A DNA stretch of 28,624 bases, taken from a virus. The notes under the pieces are model-generated. The model did no database searches, had not been told where the DNA came from, and was given only the letters and a program-made list of their open reading frames with translations. Where the stretch lies: IMG/VR virus record IMGVR_UViG_3300043772_001069, positions 1 through 28,624 of that record; one strand, 5' to 3'. The position numbers and the translations under genes are program-made. Within the stretch, counting starts at the first letter, position 1. Every line of letters begins with the position of its first letter. Positions 18,875 to 25,692 of the stretch are shown here, piece after piece.

Positions 18875-21220
18875 ATGAGTTATATATTAAAAAATACAAG
18901 TGCTTTAGTTAATACTAAATTAACAGATACTGGTAGACAGCGATTATCACAAGGGAACTTCAATATATCGTATTTTCAGATTGGGGATAGCGATGTATCA
19001 TATGATACACTACCTAGTGGTTATAATCAAGCAAATTCGATGGTTTTGAATTCGGCGTTTAACGCACAAAATATCACGGGTCAACCGCAAGCTAATAAAC
19101 ACAATATAAAATACCCTTATTTCGTTAATGGCGTTAGTGGTAGCACTTATGGTATACCTTTTATGGATTCGGTAGTCAACCCAATTTATAATACTGCAGC
19201 ACCTAGAGGTTTTTTCAGTGGAACGACAGATGGTGGTATTACTACCTGGAGTGCTTTTACTAATAGTGATTATGTTATTAATAGCAATTATGTTATTGAT
19301 ATTACTTCTTTAACTGGTGGTACAAAAATAACTTTAATTGAAAATGAATGTTCACCAAATCCGGTTAGAAACTATCAAGTTGGGGATATTATTACAATAT
19401 ATTTTGATGGTAAAGATACTGATGATTGTGTTTGTGATGAACCGATTAGTCCTGACCCATGTTCAACGAGTGGTAAAACACCTTGTGTTATGGCAATGCT
19501 TAGTTGTTATCCGATATTAACTTATAGAATAATTGAGGTATGTTTAAATAACATAATAACATTGGATCGTGAAGTTCCGGATTTTTCATTATTTTATGGT
19601 AGTTGTACTGCGAGGGTGCTGGTATATCCACCAACAATGACTGAAATATATGATTCAATAACACCATCATCACACTGGAATGACAATGTTATTAATTTTG
19701 AATCATTATGTGGGATTGACGAGGTTAATGTTAATATTTGGAATATGAATATTCCGTGGTCGGAAAACTTGGCTGGTATGGGAAGTCAATATAAGTTATA
19801 TTCAGATTTCGCGTCAGCTAAATATTTGGGGACTAAAGAATATTTGGGATATCAATCATCTAGTGGTCAAACAGATACGGATAAGGTTTATTATTATAAT
19901 TCTTTTGATGAACAAGTTATTGTGTCGCCAGAAGAACAAAAAGCAATCGCAATTATTCATTATACTAATAATTCAATTAGTTATATGTATGGTGAAAAAT
20001 TTGCTACTGAACCATATGATCCGACCGCTACAATTAACACTACTGGTGAAGGAAGGAATTTCAAACTCCATATTCCATGGTTGATGTGGCATAAAAACCC
20101 TGAATGTTGTTTGGGTCAAACATTTTGGATTGATCCTCCAGGTTTTGATGAATTTGATTTATTTCAAACAGAATATATTAAATCAAAAAAGAATTCGGAT
20201 ATGAATGACCCTGGGATACGTTATTATCATTTATGGGATACCAATCCAAATAATAATGGTTTACCTAATAGAATTGGTAAAGTATTTCCGGATCAACATT
20301 TGGTTATTATTGATGATGAAGAAATTATCGCTGCTTTATCTTATAAATCAAATAGAAATTGGACTTTACCGGCACCGAAGTTATCATTGATAACGCCAAA
20401 CGCTTGTGGGGTATCAACAAGTACTGGTGAAGGGTTATTAACTGGTAGTTCACAATACGTTTATATAACGTATAGATTAACCAATTCAACTTCATTTACT
20501 AATTCATTACACTCTAATTATTATGTTAAGATACAAGGACCTAATAATAATTGTGCGGATTTTGGTCCACAAGATGTGTCAATTCGTTTTGGTGGTGAAT
20601 TTGGATGTTTACAAGGCACTACTCCATTAACAACGACTACGACAACATATAATCCATTAACAACGACTACGACGACTTATAACCCCTTGAATTGTAATAT
20701 GATTGAAGGCTTTTACGCGGATAAGTTTGAGGTGTTGGTACAAGTGGTGAATGGTAATGGTAGACCTGAATCGGATGATTGGAGAATTATTGATTTAACG
20801 TATTTAATGACTGGTACAACATATACTGGATTTATTACAGAAGATGATTTGGTGAATACTACATTTATCATAACTAAAGATATGTATGATGATGCCGAGT
20901 TGTATGACTTGGGTGATTATATTAATTTAACTCCGAATAATTATACTGGTACTTCTTTAACTTTTGGTGATGAATATTATTTTTATGGTGTTTTAGAAAC
21001 AGATATTCAGGCGACAATATATGAAATGGTTTATAAAGTAAATTTGGGGGCTTATAACTTCCAAAAAACATCAAATCCTGGGTATACTCAAGGAAATCCT
21101 TCATATATTACTGAAATTGGTCTTTATAATTCTAATAAGGAACTTATGATTGTATCAAAACTACAATCACCTGTTTTACGCCAGGGGATACAACAGTTCT
21201 TGATAAAATTTGATTTTTAA
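18875..21220 (+). CDS. Large tail fibre/baseplate-associated protein with Thr-rich repeat (781 aa)
   Basis: The N-terminus (residues 15-44) has KLTDTGRQRLSQGNFNISYF followed by QIGDSDVSYDT, a pattern I associate with proteins of large T4-related phages in which it precedes fibre or structural domains. A Cys-rich stretch lies near 182-210 (CVC, later PCVMAMLSC). The middle has a Trp/Pro-rich domain (HIPWLMWHKNPECCLGQTFW, about 400-420). Near 583-606 two copies of a ten-residue LTTTTTTYNP unit form a linker. The C-terminal 190 residues end with YITEIGLYNSNKELMIVSKL and VLRQGIQQFLIKFDF, resembling the collar-like ends of fibre proteins. Start at 18875 follows an A-rich stretch 11 bases after the previous stop. 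Probably a host-contact or adaptor protein; exact role not known. Confidence 0.75.
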   Translation: MSYILKNTSALVNTKLTDTGRQRLSQGNFNISYFQIGDSDVSYDTLPSGYNQANSMVLNSAFNAQNITGQPQANKHNIKYPYFVNGVSGSTYGIPFMDSVVNPIYNTAAPRGFFSGTTDGGITTWSAFTNSDYVINSNYVIDITSLTGGTKITLIENECSPNPVRNYQVGDIITIYFDGKDTDDCVCDEPISPDPCSTSGKTPCVMAMLSCYPILTYRIIEVCLNNIITLDREVPDFSLFYGSCTARVLVYPPTMTEIYDSITPSSHWNDNVINFESLCGIDEVNVNIWNMNIPWSENLAGMGSQYKLYSDFASAKYLGTKEYLGYQSSSGQTDTDKVYYYNSFDEQVIVSPEEQKAIAIIHYTNNSISYMYGEKFATEPYDPTATINTTGEGRNFKLHIPWLMWHKNPECCLGQTFWIDPPGFDEFDLFQTEYIKSKKNSDMNDPGIRYYHLWDTNPNNNGLPNRIGKVFPDQHLVIIDDEEIIAALSYKSNRNWTLPAPKLSLITPNACGVSTSTGEGLLTGSSQYVYITYRLTNSTSFTNSLHSNYYVKIQGPNNNCADFGPQDVSIRFGGEFGCLQGTTPLTTTTTTYNPLTTTTTTYNPLNCNMIEGFYADKFEVLVQVVNGNGRPESDDWRIIDLTYLMTGTTYTGFITEDDLVNTTFIITKDMYDDAELYDLGDYINLTPNNYTGTSLTFGDEYYFYGVLETDIQATIYEMVYKVNLGAYNFQKTSNPGYTQGNPSYITEIGLYNSNKELMIVSKLQSPVLRQGIQQFLIKFDF
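20624..20683 (+). repeat. Two 30-bp tandem repeats encoding a Thr linker
   Basis: Two adjacent 30-base copies starting CCATTAACAACGACTACGAC encode LTTTTTTYNP twice within the 781-aa protein. They are near identical at the DNA level, unlike the mixed-codon tract at 17710, which suggests recent duplication. Confidence 0.75.
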
Positions 21221-21222
21221 TT

Positions 21223-21828
21223 ATGGTAAAAGAATTAAAACAAACACCTAAAGTATTAGGTCTTGATGTGTCAACCACAACAATTGGTTGGGCATTATTT
21301 GATATACAGAATAAAGAATTATTGGAATTAACCCACATTTCACCGAGGGTTAAACTTAAAAAAGATGATATATCAAAAATTGAAGAATTATTACTTAAAG
21401 CGGAAGTGTTTAAGGCAAAACTAAAAGACTATAAAGATTTAGGTATAGTAAAGATTATCATTGAAGAACCATTGTTAAACTCAAACAATGTATACACGGT
21501 TCAAACTCTATTAAGGTTTAATAGTTTTATTTGTAAAGTTATATATGATACATTAGGGATTGTTCCTGAATTTATTTCAACGTATAATTCAAGGAAGTTT
21601 GCTTTTCCTGAACTTGTTAAAGAAAATAATCAAGGTAAATTTGTATTATTCGGTGGTCTTCCTAAAGATATTGATAAGAAAATGATTATCTGGGAAAAAG
21701 TTGCTAAACTTGAACCACAAATTCAATGGTTATACACTAAAAACAATACATTGAAGAAGGAGAATTTTGATCAGACAGATGCTTATTGTTGTGTGTTAGG
21801 GTTCTTAAAACAACAAGAAATTTGGTAA
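21223..21828 (+). CDS. RuvC-like Holliday junction resolvase (201 aa)
   Basis: The RNase H-fold signature of RuvC-type resolvases is visible: VLGLDVSTTTIGWALFD with D15, then IIIEEP with E81/E82, and a C-terminal DQTDAYCCVLG with D183/D186. These acidic residues would bind two metal ions and cut branched DNA. Length is slightly above bacterial RuvC (about 170 aa). The gene starts two bases after the preceding structural gene and ends just before a strong terminator, so it is probably transcribed with the late genes. In T4 the unrelated resolvase gp49 clears branches before packaging; a similar job is inferred. Another RuvC-fold nuclease activity is possible. Confidence 0.8.
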   Translation: MVKELKQTPKVLGLDVSTTTIGWALFDIQNKELLELTHISPRVKLKKDDISKIEELLLKAEVFKAKLKDYKDLGIVKIIIEEPLLNSNNVYTVQTLLRFNSFICKVIYDTLGIVPEFISTYNSRKFAFPELVKENNQGKFVLFGGLPKDIDKKMIIWEKVAKLEPQIQWLYTKNNTLKKENFDQTDAYCCVLGFLKQQEIW

Positions 21829-21834
21829 TATATT

Positions 21835-21862
21835 TGGGGGTTAATTAACCCCCATTTTTTTT
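21835..21862 (+). terminator. Rho-independent terminator after the resolvase gene
   Basis: TGGGGG (21835-21840), TTAATTAA, CCCCCA (21849-21854) form a perfect 20-base palindrome followed by eight T. This is a strong intrinsic terminator for the plus-strand late block. The T-tract overlaps the stop codon of the converging minus-strand gene. On the minus strand the palindrome is followed by mixed A/T rather than a T-run, so it is less likely to stop transcription there. Confidence 0.88.
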
Positions 21863-22169
21863 AACATCCTTGTAATAAGAATAGTGTATTATCTTGAAGT
21901 AGGAAACAAGTATTATCTTGTAATAATAGACAACATTCTTGTTGTTCACAATATAGAATTTCAAAACGTTCACAACCATTTCCCGCAATTATCTTTAATC
22001 CAATCGCTGGTGCTGTATTGAATTGATATGGTAGTGGGATTGAATTAGTTGGTGGAACATTACTAAAAATTGTAGCGATTAATATACATTGATTTCCATA
22101 TACATCACAAGCGTATATGGTGTATGGGTAGCTAAACCCTGTTATGTTATTTATCTGAATTGTATTCAT
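21861..22169 (-). CDS. Small Cys-rich single-module protein with LLQDNT repeats (102 aa)
   Basis: I take the ATG at 22169, which overlaps the stop of the upstream gene as TAATG; a TTG five codons earlier is possible but less likely. Residues 4-70 (IQINNITGFSYPYTIYACD, C28, IPLPYQF, LKIIAGNGCERF) align by eye with the whole 71-aa protein encoded at 23008-23223, so the two are paralogues. The pattern also resembles one SprB-like module cut short. Residues 74-102 are Cys-rich and carry an eight-residue repeat, LLQDNT/CFLLQDNT/LFLLQ, ending in GC. No signal peptide. It may be a small virion decoration or receptor-binding subunit; function unknown. Confidence 0.72.
   Translation of the reverse strand: MNTIQINNITGFSYPYTIYACDVYGNQCILIATIFSNVPPTNSIPLPYQFNTAPAIGLKIIAGNGCERFEILYCEQQECCLLLQDNTCFLLQDNTLFLLQGC
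21870..21932 (-). repeat. 24-bp tandem repeat in the C-terminus of the 102-aa protein
   Basis: CAA codons for Gln recur every 24 bases (Q100 at 21870-21872, Q92 at 21894-21896, Q84 at 21918-21920), each preceded by two Leu codons. Two are followed by DNT and the third by the C-terminal GC. About two and a half units are present. Confidence 0.65.
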
Positions 22170-23008
22170 TAATTTTCCGGACAAATAATTGTTGAGTTAA
22201 TTGTGTTGAATGAAACTTCACCCATAAAATTGCATGGTCTAACGACTGGTGGTAATGTTGTGGTGGTAGTTGTTGATGTAGATGTTGTTGTGGTTGTATA
22301 AGTATTTATAACCGCGTCAACAATTAACACACACGGAGGTTGTGTTGTTGTAGTTGTCGTTGAAGTAGTTGTTGTTGTAGATGTTGTGGTTGTAGTTATA
22401 CAATCAAAAATGGCTGTAAAATCTAGAGTATCACAATCAACTGGGGGTATTGTGGTAGTTGTTGTACAATAACCTTCGGATAAATAATCTTCACATAAAT
22501 CTGGACAAGTACTTGAACAAGGACTTTTACCTGACAATAAACAAAGACCTCCCAATGATGTTGATAAACACCATTGAGTTGACCCAGTTGAATAATAAAT
22601 AACTAGTTCATTTGTTGATGCTGACCAATATGTTTTACCATTATATAAACCAGAATCTAAATAGTTATCATCATAAAGATCTGTATTTGAAATACAATAA
22701 ACTGGTCGTTCAATACACGCTAGACCATCACAATCACCATCATATAAACAATCAAGTTCAGACAAGAAAAATGAACTAAAATTGACGCTATACTGAACAT
22801 CATCTTGATAATAATAAAAGTTCATTGAGGTAAAATCACCAACACAACGAGTTGCATATCCTTGAGAATAAAATTGTTCAGAAATTGGTGTTAATGAACA
22901 ATCATTAAACCCATCAACATATACGGTATTATTGGAGTATAAGGTATTACCAGTAGCGGAAATGATATCCCTATCATCAATACGTATTACAATACAATTA
23001 CAAGCCAT
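22169..23008 (-). CDS. Cys/Thr-rich adhesin-like protein (279 aa)
   Basis: I take the ATG at 23008 (MACNCIVIRIDDRD), which overlaps the upstream stop as TAATG; a TTG ten codons upstream also opens the frame. Residues 1-180 carry about 17 Cys, some in close pairs (CLYDGDCDGLAC, then SPCSSTCPDLC). Residues 119-153 (GLYNGKTYWSASTNELVIYY, then QWCLS) resemble residues 127-164 of the plus-strand 473-aa fibre protein. The C-terminal 100 residues have three Thr/Ser linkers (182-186, 205-222 and 238-251) broken by IPP, QPP and LPP, separating short Cys-containing pieces. The mucin-like linkers and domain sharing suggest a virion surface protein involved in binding. No signal peptide or membrane helix. 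Confidence 0.72.
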   Translation of the reverse strand: MACNCIVIRIDDRDIISATGNTLYSNNTVYVDGFNDCSLTPISEQFYSQGYATRCVGDFTSMNFYYYQDDVQYSVNFSSFFLSELDCLYDGDCDGLACIERPVYCISNTDLYDDNYLDSGLYNGKTYWSASTNELVIYYSTGSTQWCLSTSLGGLCLLSGKSPCSSTCPDLCEDYLSEGYCTTTTTIPPVDCDTLDFTAIFDCITTTTTSTTTTTSTTTTTTQPPCVLIVDAVINTYTTTTTSTSTTTTTTLPPVVRPCNFMGEVSFNTINSTIICPEN

Positions 23009-23223
23009 TATGGTGTTAGTGTTAAGAAGGTTATACAATTATCATTGTCAATCACTTTAAGATTATAGTCATCTTGATTTTCCATTATAGAAGGAATATC
23101 AAACTCAAAAGGTGAAGTTGAAATTGTGTCAATATAAATACAGGTTGTGATTGGGTTATCACAAACATAAATATCAAAGGGTGTTGCTCCAGTTATATTA
23201 TTTATTGTTATTTTAGCGGGCAT
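23008..23223 (-). CDS. Small single-module protein, paralogue of the 102-aa protein (71 aa)
   Basis: First gene of the three-gene minus-strand cluster. It reads ITINNITGATPFDIYVCD, then C31, FEFDIPSIM, and LKVIDNDNCITFLTL, aligning along its length with the 102-aa protein at the other end of the cluster. The last segment also resembles the end of SprB module 7 in the 713-aa protein (LKVIDDNGCYKQKSITL), so this looks like one stand-alone module. Its stop overlaps the next ATG (TAATG). An AT palindrome lies about 16 bases before its start, as for other late genes. Probably a small virion or adhesin subunit; unproven. Confidence 0.7.
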   Translation of the reverse strand: MPAKITINNITGATPFDIYVCDNPITTCIYIDTISTSPFEFDIPSIMENQDDYNLKVIDNDNCITFLTLTP

Positions 23224-23233
23224 TAACTACTTT

Positions 23234-23245
23234 TATTTATAAATA
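23234..23245. promoter_or_regulatory. Palindromic TATAAATA element in the divergent gap
   Basis: TATTTATAAATA is a perfect 12-base palindrome, so the T4 late promoter box TATAAATA occurs on both strands. It is centred 16 bases before the minus-strand start at 23223, the same spacing as other late genes, and about 71 bases before the primase start at 23311. It probably serves the minus-strand cluster; the rest of this 87-base gap is AT-rich with no further clear signal. Confidence 0.45.
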
Positions 23246-23310
23246 TAAAGGGATTCAAAATCTAATAAAGATTTGGATTTATCAATTATATATATTAATT
23301 TTACCAAGAT

Positions 23311-24210
23311 ATGGAAGACGAGTTTGATATTGTTGTGAATTTGATCACCGAATTTTTGGGTGATCCCAAGAAAATATATGAAAATAACTCCCAGGTTTTA
23401 TGGAATTGTCCGATGTGTGATGAAGATAAGAACAAGGGAAATTTGGAGGTGAACGTTGATAAAGCGGTTTTTCATTGTTGGTCATGTAGTGAAATGAATG
23501 ATACCCACGGACCATTAGGTAAACTTTTTGATATGTTTGGGACAAAAAAACAGAAGAAGGTTTATGAATTATTTAGACCAGAAGAATTCAAACCAAAAGA
23601 AGTTTATCGTGAAAAATTAAAACTACCCCCACATTATACATTATTCAAGGATTCAAACCCCAGATATCCGATATATCAACAAGCGATGAATTATCTTAAA
23701 GGTAGGGGTATTACAGATGAAATTATTGAAAAATATAATATTGGTTTTTGTGATACCGGAACACATGGAGGTAGAATTGTGATACCATCTTATGATGTTG
23801 ATGGTGAATTGAATTATTATATTGCCAGAAGTTGGTCGCCATATAGTAAAGCGAAATATAAAAACCCCCAAGCTGAGAAGGATAAAATTATTTTCAATGA
23901 AAAGTTGGTAGATTGGGAAAAAGATATATATATTTGCGAGGGGGCTTTTGATTCGGTGTTTTTACCAAATTCAATTCCCATGTTGGGGAAATACATGTCC
24001 GAGAAATTATTCAATACAATATATGAAAAAGCGAAGGGTGATGTTATCATTGTTTTAGACCCCGACGCTTGGCAAAACGCCGTTAAGTTATACCATGAAT
24101 TAAATGGGGGTGAACTATATGGTAGGGTGAAGATGGTAAAACTTCCTGGTGATAATGATGTTGCTGATTTAAAGGGGGAAATAAATGATTATTATTATGA
24201 TATGCGATGA
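23311..24210 (+). CDS. DNA primase, CHC2 zinc finger plus Toprim (299 aa)
   Basis: The N-terminal zinc-binding site is visible as CPMC (C33, C36) and FHCWSC (H55, C56, C59), close to the CHC2 type. The catalytic Toprim region follows: DIYICEGAFDSVF with E210, and VIIVLDPDAW with D250 and D252. Between them lies a conserved-looking YLKGRGITDEIIEKYNIGF segment typical of DnaG-type primases. The enzyme would make RNA primers for lagging-strand synthesis. At 299 aa it is shorter than bacterial DnaG and lacks a helicase domain, so it probably works with a separate helicase, as T4 gp61 does with gp41. It opens the plus-strand replication block and overlaps the next gene by four bases (ATGA). Confidence 0.88.
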   Translation: MEDEFDIVVNLITEFLGDPKKIYENNSQVLWNCPMCDEDKNKGNLEVNVDKAVFHCWSCSEMNDTHGPLGKLFDMFGTKKQKKVYELFRPEEFKPKEVYREKLKLPPHYTLFKDSNPRYPIYQQAMNYLKGRGITDEIIEKYNIGFCDTGTHGGRIVIPSYDVDGELNYYIARSWSPYSKAKYKNPQAEKDKIIFNEKLVDWEKDIYICEGAFDSVFLPNSIPMLGKYMSEKLFNTIYEKAKGDVIIVLDPDAWQNAVKLYHELNGGELYGRVKMVKLPGDNDVADLKGEINDYYYDMR

Positions 24211-25082
24211 AAAATATGGAATTATATAAAGTTAGGGATGAAATAAATGAAATTCTTCAACGAAGAAGGGATGAACTACAATTGTCATTCTTTGAAGATA
24301 CCCATACATATACCATGATGGATAAAACTGGTCAATTAAGGTCCGATTGGCCTTCAGTATCCAAGGTTATGAAATTATTTTATGAAGAATTTGACAGTGA
24401 AGGTATTGCAGAAAAGAAATCCCAAGGTGATCCAGAAGAAAAGGCTCGTTTATTAAAAGAATGGGGAGATGCTGGAACATATTCAACCAACATGGGATCA
24501 AGGGTTCACTACATTCTTGAACAAAAATCCTTGGAAATGTTTGGATTAGATAAACAAGTTCGAAAACCAGAATTCGAGGTTGATTTCACACAAATATTAA
24601 AGGGTGATTCCATGGTATCCGCGGGAACTAGATTTCTTGAATTAATGGAAGAGCGTGGTGGTGTGTTATTGGATACAGAAATCGTTTTTGGTAGTAATGA
24701 ACTAGGTTATACCGGACAAGCGGATACGGGGTGGTTATTTTATAATAAAGAAAAGACCGAAATTGGAATTGTTATCACCGATTATAAAACCAATAAAAAG
24801 AAGAATTTTGAAGCGAACTTCTTCACCAAAAAAATGTATCCACCATTCCAAGATTTGGATAATACTGCGTTGGGCCACTACTTCACACAACTACCATTCT
24901 ACGGAAAATTGTTTTTGGATATGTTAAAGGGTAGTGAATACGAAAATATGAAGATATTCGGATCTATTGTCGTTCACCTAAATGATGAAGGTGAATTTGA
25001 GGAATATAGAATTCCAAAGAATGTTCAAGATCGAATTTTTAATATGAATATGGGGGATTACTTGAAAAAGTTAAAAAAATAA
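24207..25082 (+). CDS. PD-(D/E)XK nuclease, RecB/Cas4-like exonuclease (291 aa)
   Basis: The motif set of RecB-family nucleases is present in order: GSRVHYILE (G97, H101), E158 in LDTEIVFG, D173 in GYTGQAD, D192-Y-K194 in ITDYKT, and Q228..PFY (QLPFY). These residues would bind metal and cut DNA, probably as an exonuclease in recombination or DNA processing. There is no FeS-type Cys cluster, so it is not a typical Cas4. The start at 24207 overlaps the primase stop (ATGA); an ATG at 24216 is an alternative. Lying between primase and SbcD-like genes, it fits a recombination-dependent replication block. Whether it degrades host DNA or processes phage ends is not known. Confidence 0.8.
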   Translation: MKNMELYKVRDEINEILQRRRDELQLSFFEDTHTYTMMDKTGQLRSDWPSVSKVMKLFYEEFDSEGIAEKKSQGDPEEKARLLKEWGDAGTYSTNMGSRVHYILEQKSLEMFGLDKQVRKPEFEVDFTQILKGDSMVSAGTRFLELMEERGGVLLDTEIVFGSNELGYTGQADTGWLFYNKEKTEIGIVITDYKTNKKKNFEANFFTKKMYPPFQDLDNTALGHYFTQLPFYGKLFLDMLKGSEYENMKIFGSIVVHLNDEGEFEEYRIPKNVQDRIFNMNMGDYLKKLKK

Positions 25083-25110
25083 ATTATTTTTGTAGTAAAT
25101 AAAGATTGAT

Positions 25111-25197
25111 ATGAATGTTGAAATAGTTTGGATCACGACTACAAGTTTGGATCACGTAGGATTAGGAAGTTTAACCGTTAAATACATAATAAAATGA
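25111..25197 (+). CDS. Possible micro-ORF (28 aa)
   Basis: The 111-base gap after the nuclease gene holds a 28-codon frame (MNVEIVWITTTSLDHVGLGS and eight more residues) whose TGA overlaps the next ATG as ATGA, like other junctions in this block. A 13-base direct repeat inside it falls in two different frames, which argues that the DNA may be a regulatory site instead. It could also act as a leader ORF coupling translation to the 85-aa gene. Confidence 0.3.
   Translation: MNVEIVWITTTSLDHVGLGSLTVKYIIK
25125..25156. repeat. 13-bp direct repeat, 19-bp spacing
   Basis: AGTTTGGATCACG occurs at 25125-25137 and 25144-25156, identical over 13 bases with a six-base spacer. Two copies about two helical turns apart in an intergenic gap look like a possible protein-binding site (operator or origin-type iteron). 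Nothing else in the window was seen to match it. Confidence 0.5.
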
Positions 25198-25451
25198 AAA
25201 TTAGAATGGCTAAATCGTACACAATATACGAGGTATATGATACGATAGAAATTAACAAGGAAGATTATCCGGATTTAGAAGGACTAACAGATGAAGAAGC
25301 TGTAGCTTATTTGGAAGAAAATATGTGGGATTTTTCTTTAGATGGTGGATCTGAAGATTGTTTAGCTTCCGAGTTTGAATTTAATAGGGATATTATTAAG
25401 GAAAAATTCCTTAACGAGGAACACGCAATACATTTAATAAAAGAAGATTAA
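25194..25451 (+). CDS. Small acidic protein, unrecognised (85 aa)
   Basis: The protein is strongly acidic, with YEVYDTIEINKEDYPDLEGL, DEEAVAYLEENMWDF and an acidic tail. It is predicted soluble, mixed alpha/beta, with one Cys. The ATG at 25194 gives MKIRMAKSYT; the ATG at 25206 is equally plausible. It begins a run of three small genes between nuclease and SbcD-like genes. Acidic proteins of this size in phages are sometimes DNA mimics or inhibitors, but nothing here shows that. Confidence 0.62.
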   Translation: MKIRMAKSYTIYEVYDTIEINKEDYPDLEGLTDEEAVAYLEENMWDFSLDGGSEDCLASEFEFNRDIIKEKFLNEEHAIHLIKED

Positions 25452-25452
25452 G

Positions 25453-25689
25453 ATGGAATTAAATCAACCGAGAATTGACCTTAAAAAACAACCAACTATT
25501 ACTTGTGAAAAATGTTCGTCAAAATATTTTCAAGAAGTTGTTTTAATAAAAAAAGTACCAGGAATACTGGTTGGAAATAAAGAAGATTCAATTGTGCCAT
25601 TTCCAACTTATAAATGTGCTGATTGTGGACACGTAAATAAAGAATTCGCGATTTTTGACGAAGATAATCCGATTAACTTAAACGTATAA
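25453..25689 (+). CDS. Small zinc-ribbon protein (78 aa)
   Basis: Two C-x2-C knuckles, CEKC (C18, C21) and CADC (about C55, C58), spaced by about 33 residues form a likely zinc ribbon with a beta-hairpin between them (YFQEVVLIKKVPGIL). The gene starts one base after the preceding stop. Such proteins commonly bind nucleic acid or proteins; the exact role is unknown. No close family recognised beyond the zinc-ribbon fold. Confidence 0.7.
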   Translation: MELNQPRIDLKKQPTITCEKCSSKYFQEVVLIKKVPGILVGNKEDSIVPFPTYKCADCGHVNKEFAIFDEDNPINLNV

Positions 25690-25692
25690 TTT

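Noticed and set aside
22169-23038. TTG start at 23038 for the 279-aa protein (and likewise TTG at 22184 and 7889 for neighbouring genes)
   Set aside because: In each case an ATG a few codons downstream fits an overlap with the preceding gene; for the two minus-strand genes this is the TAATG junction.
21835-23245. Invertible segment comprising the minus-strand cassette
   Set aside because: The palindromes at each end (TGGGGG type on the left, TATTTATAAATA on the right) do not match each other, and no recombinase gene is visible, so inversion is not supported.
24207-25082. Cas4 protein
   Set aside because: RecB-type motifs are present, but the FeS-cluster cysteines of Cas4 are absent and no cas genes are nearby.
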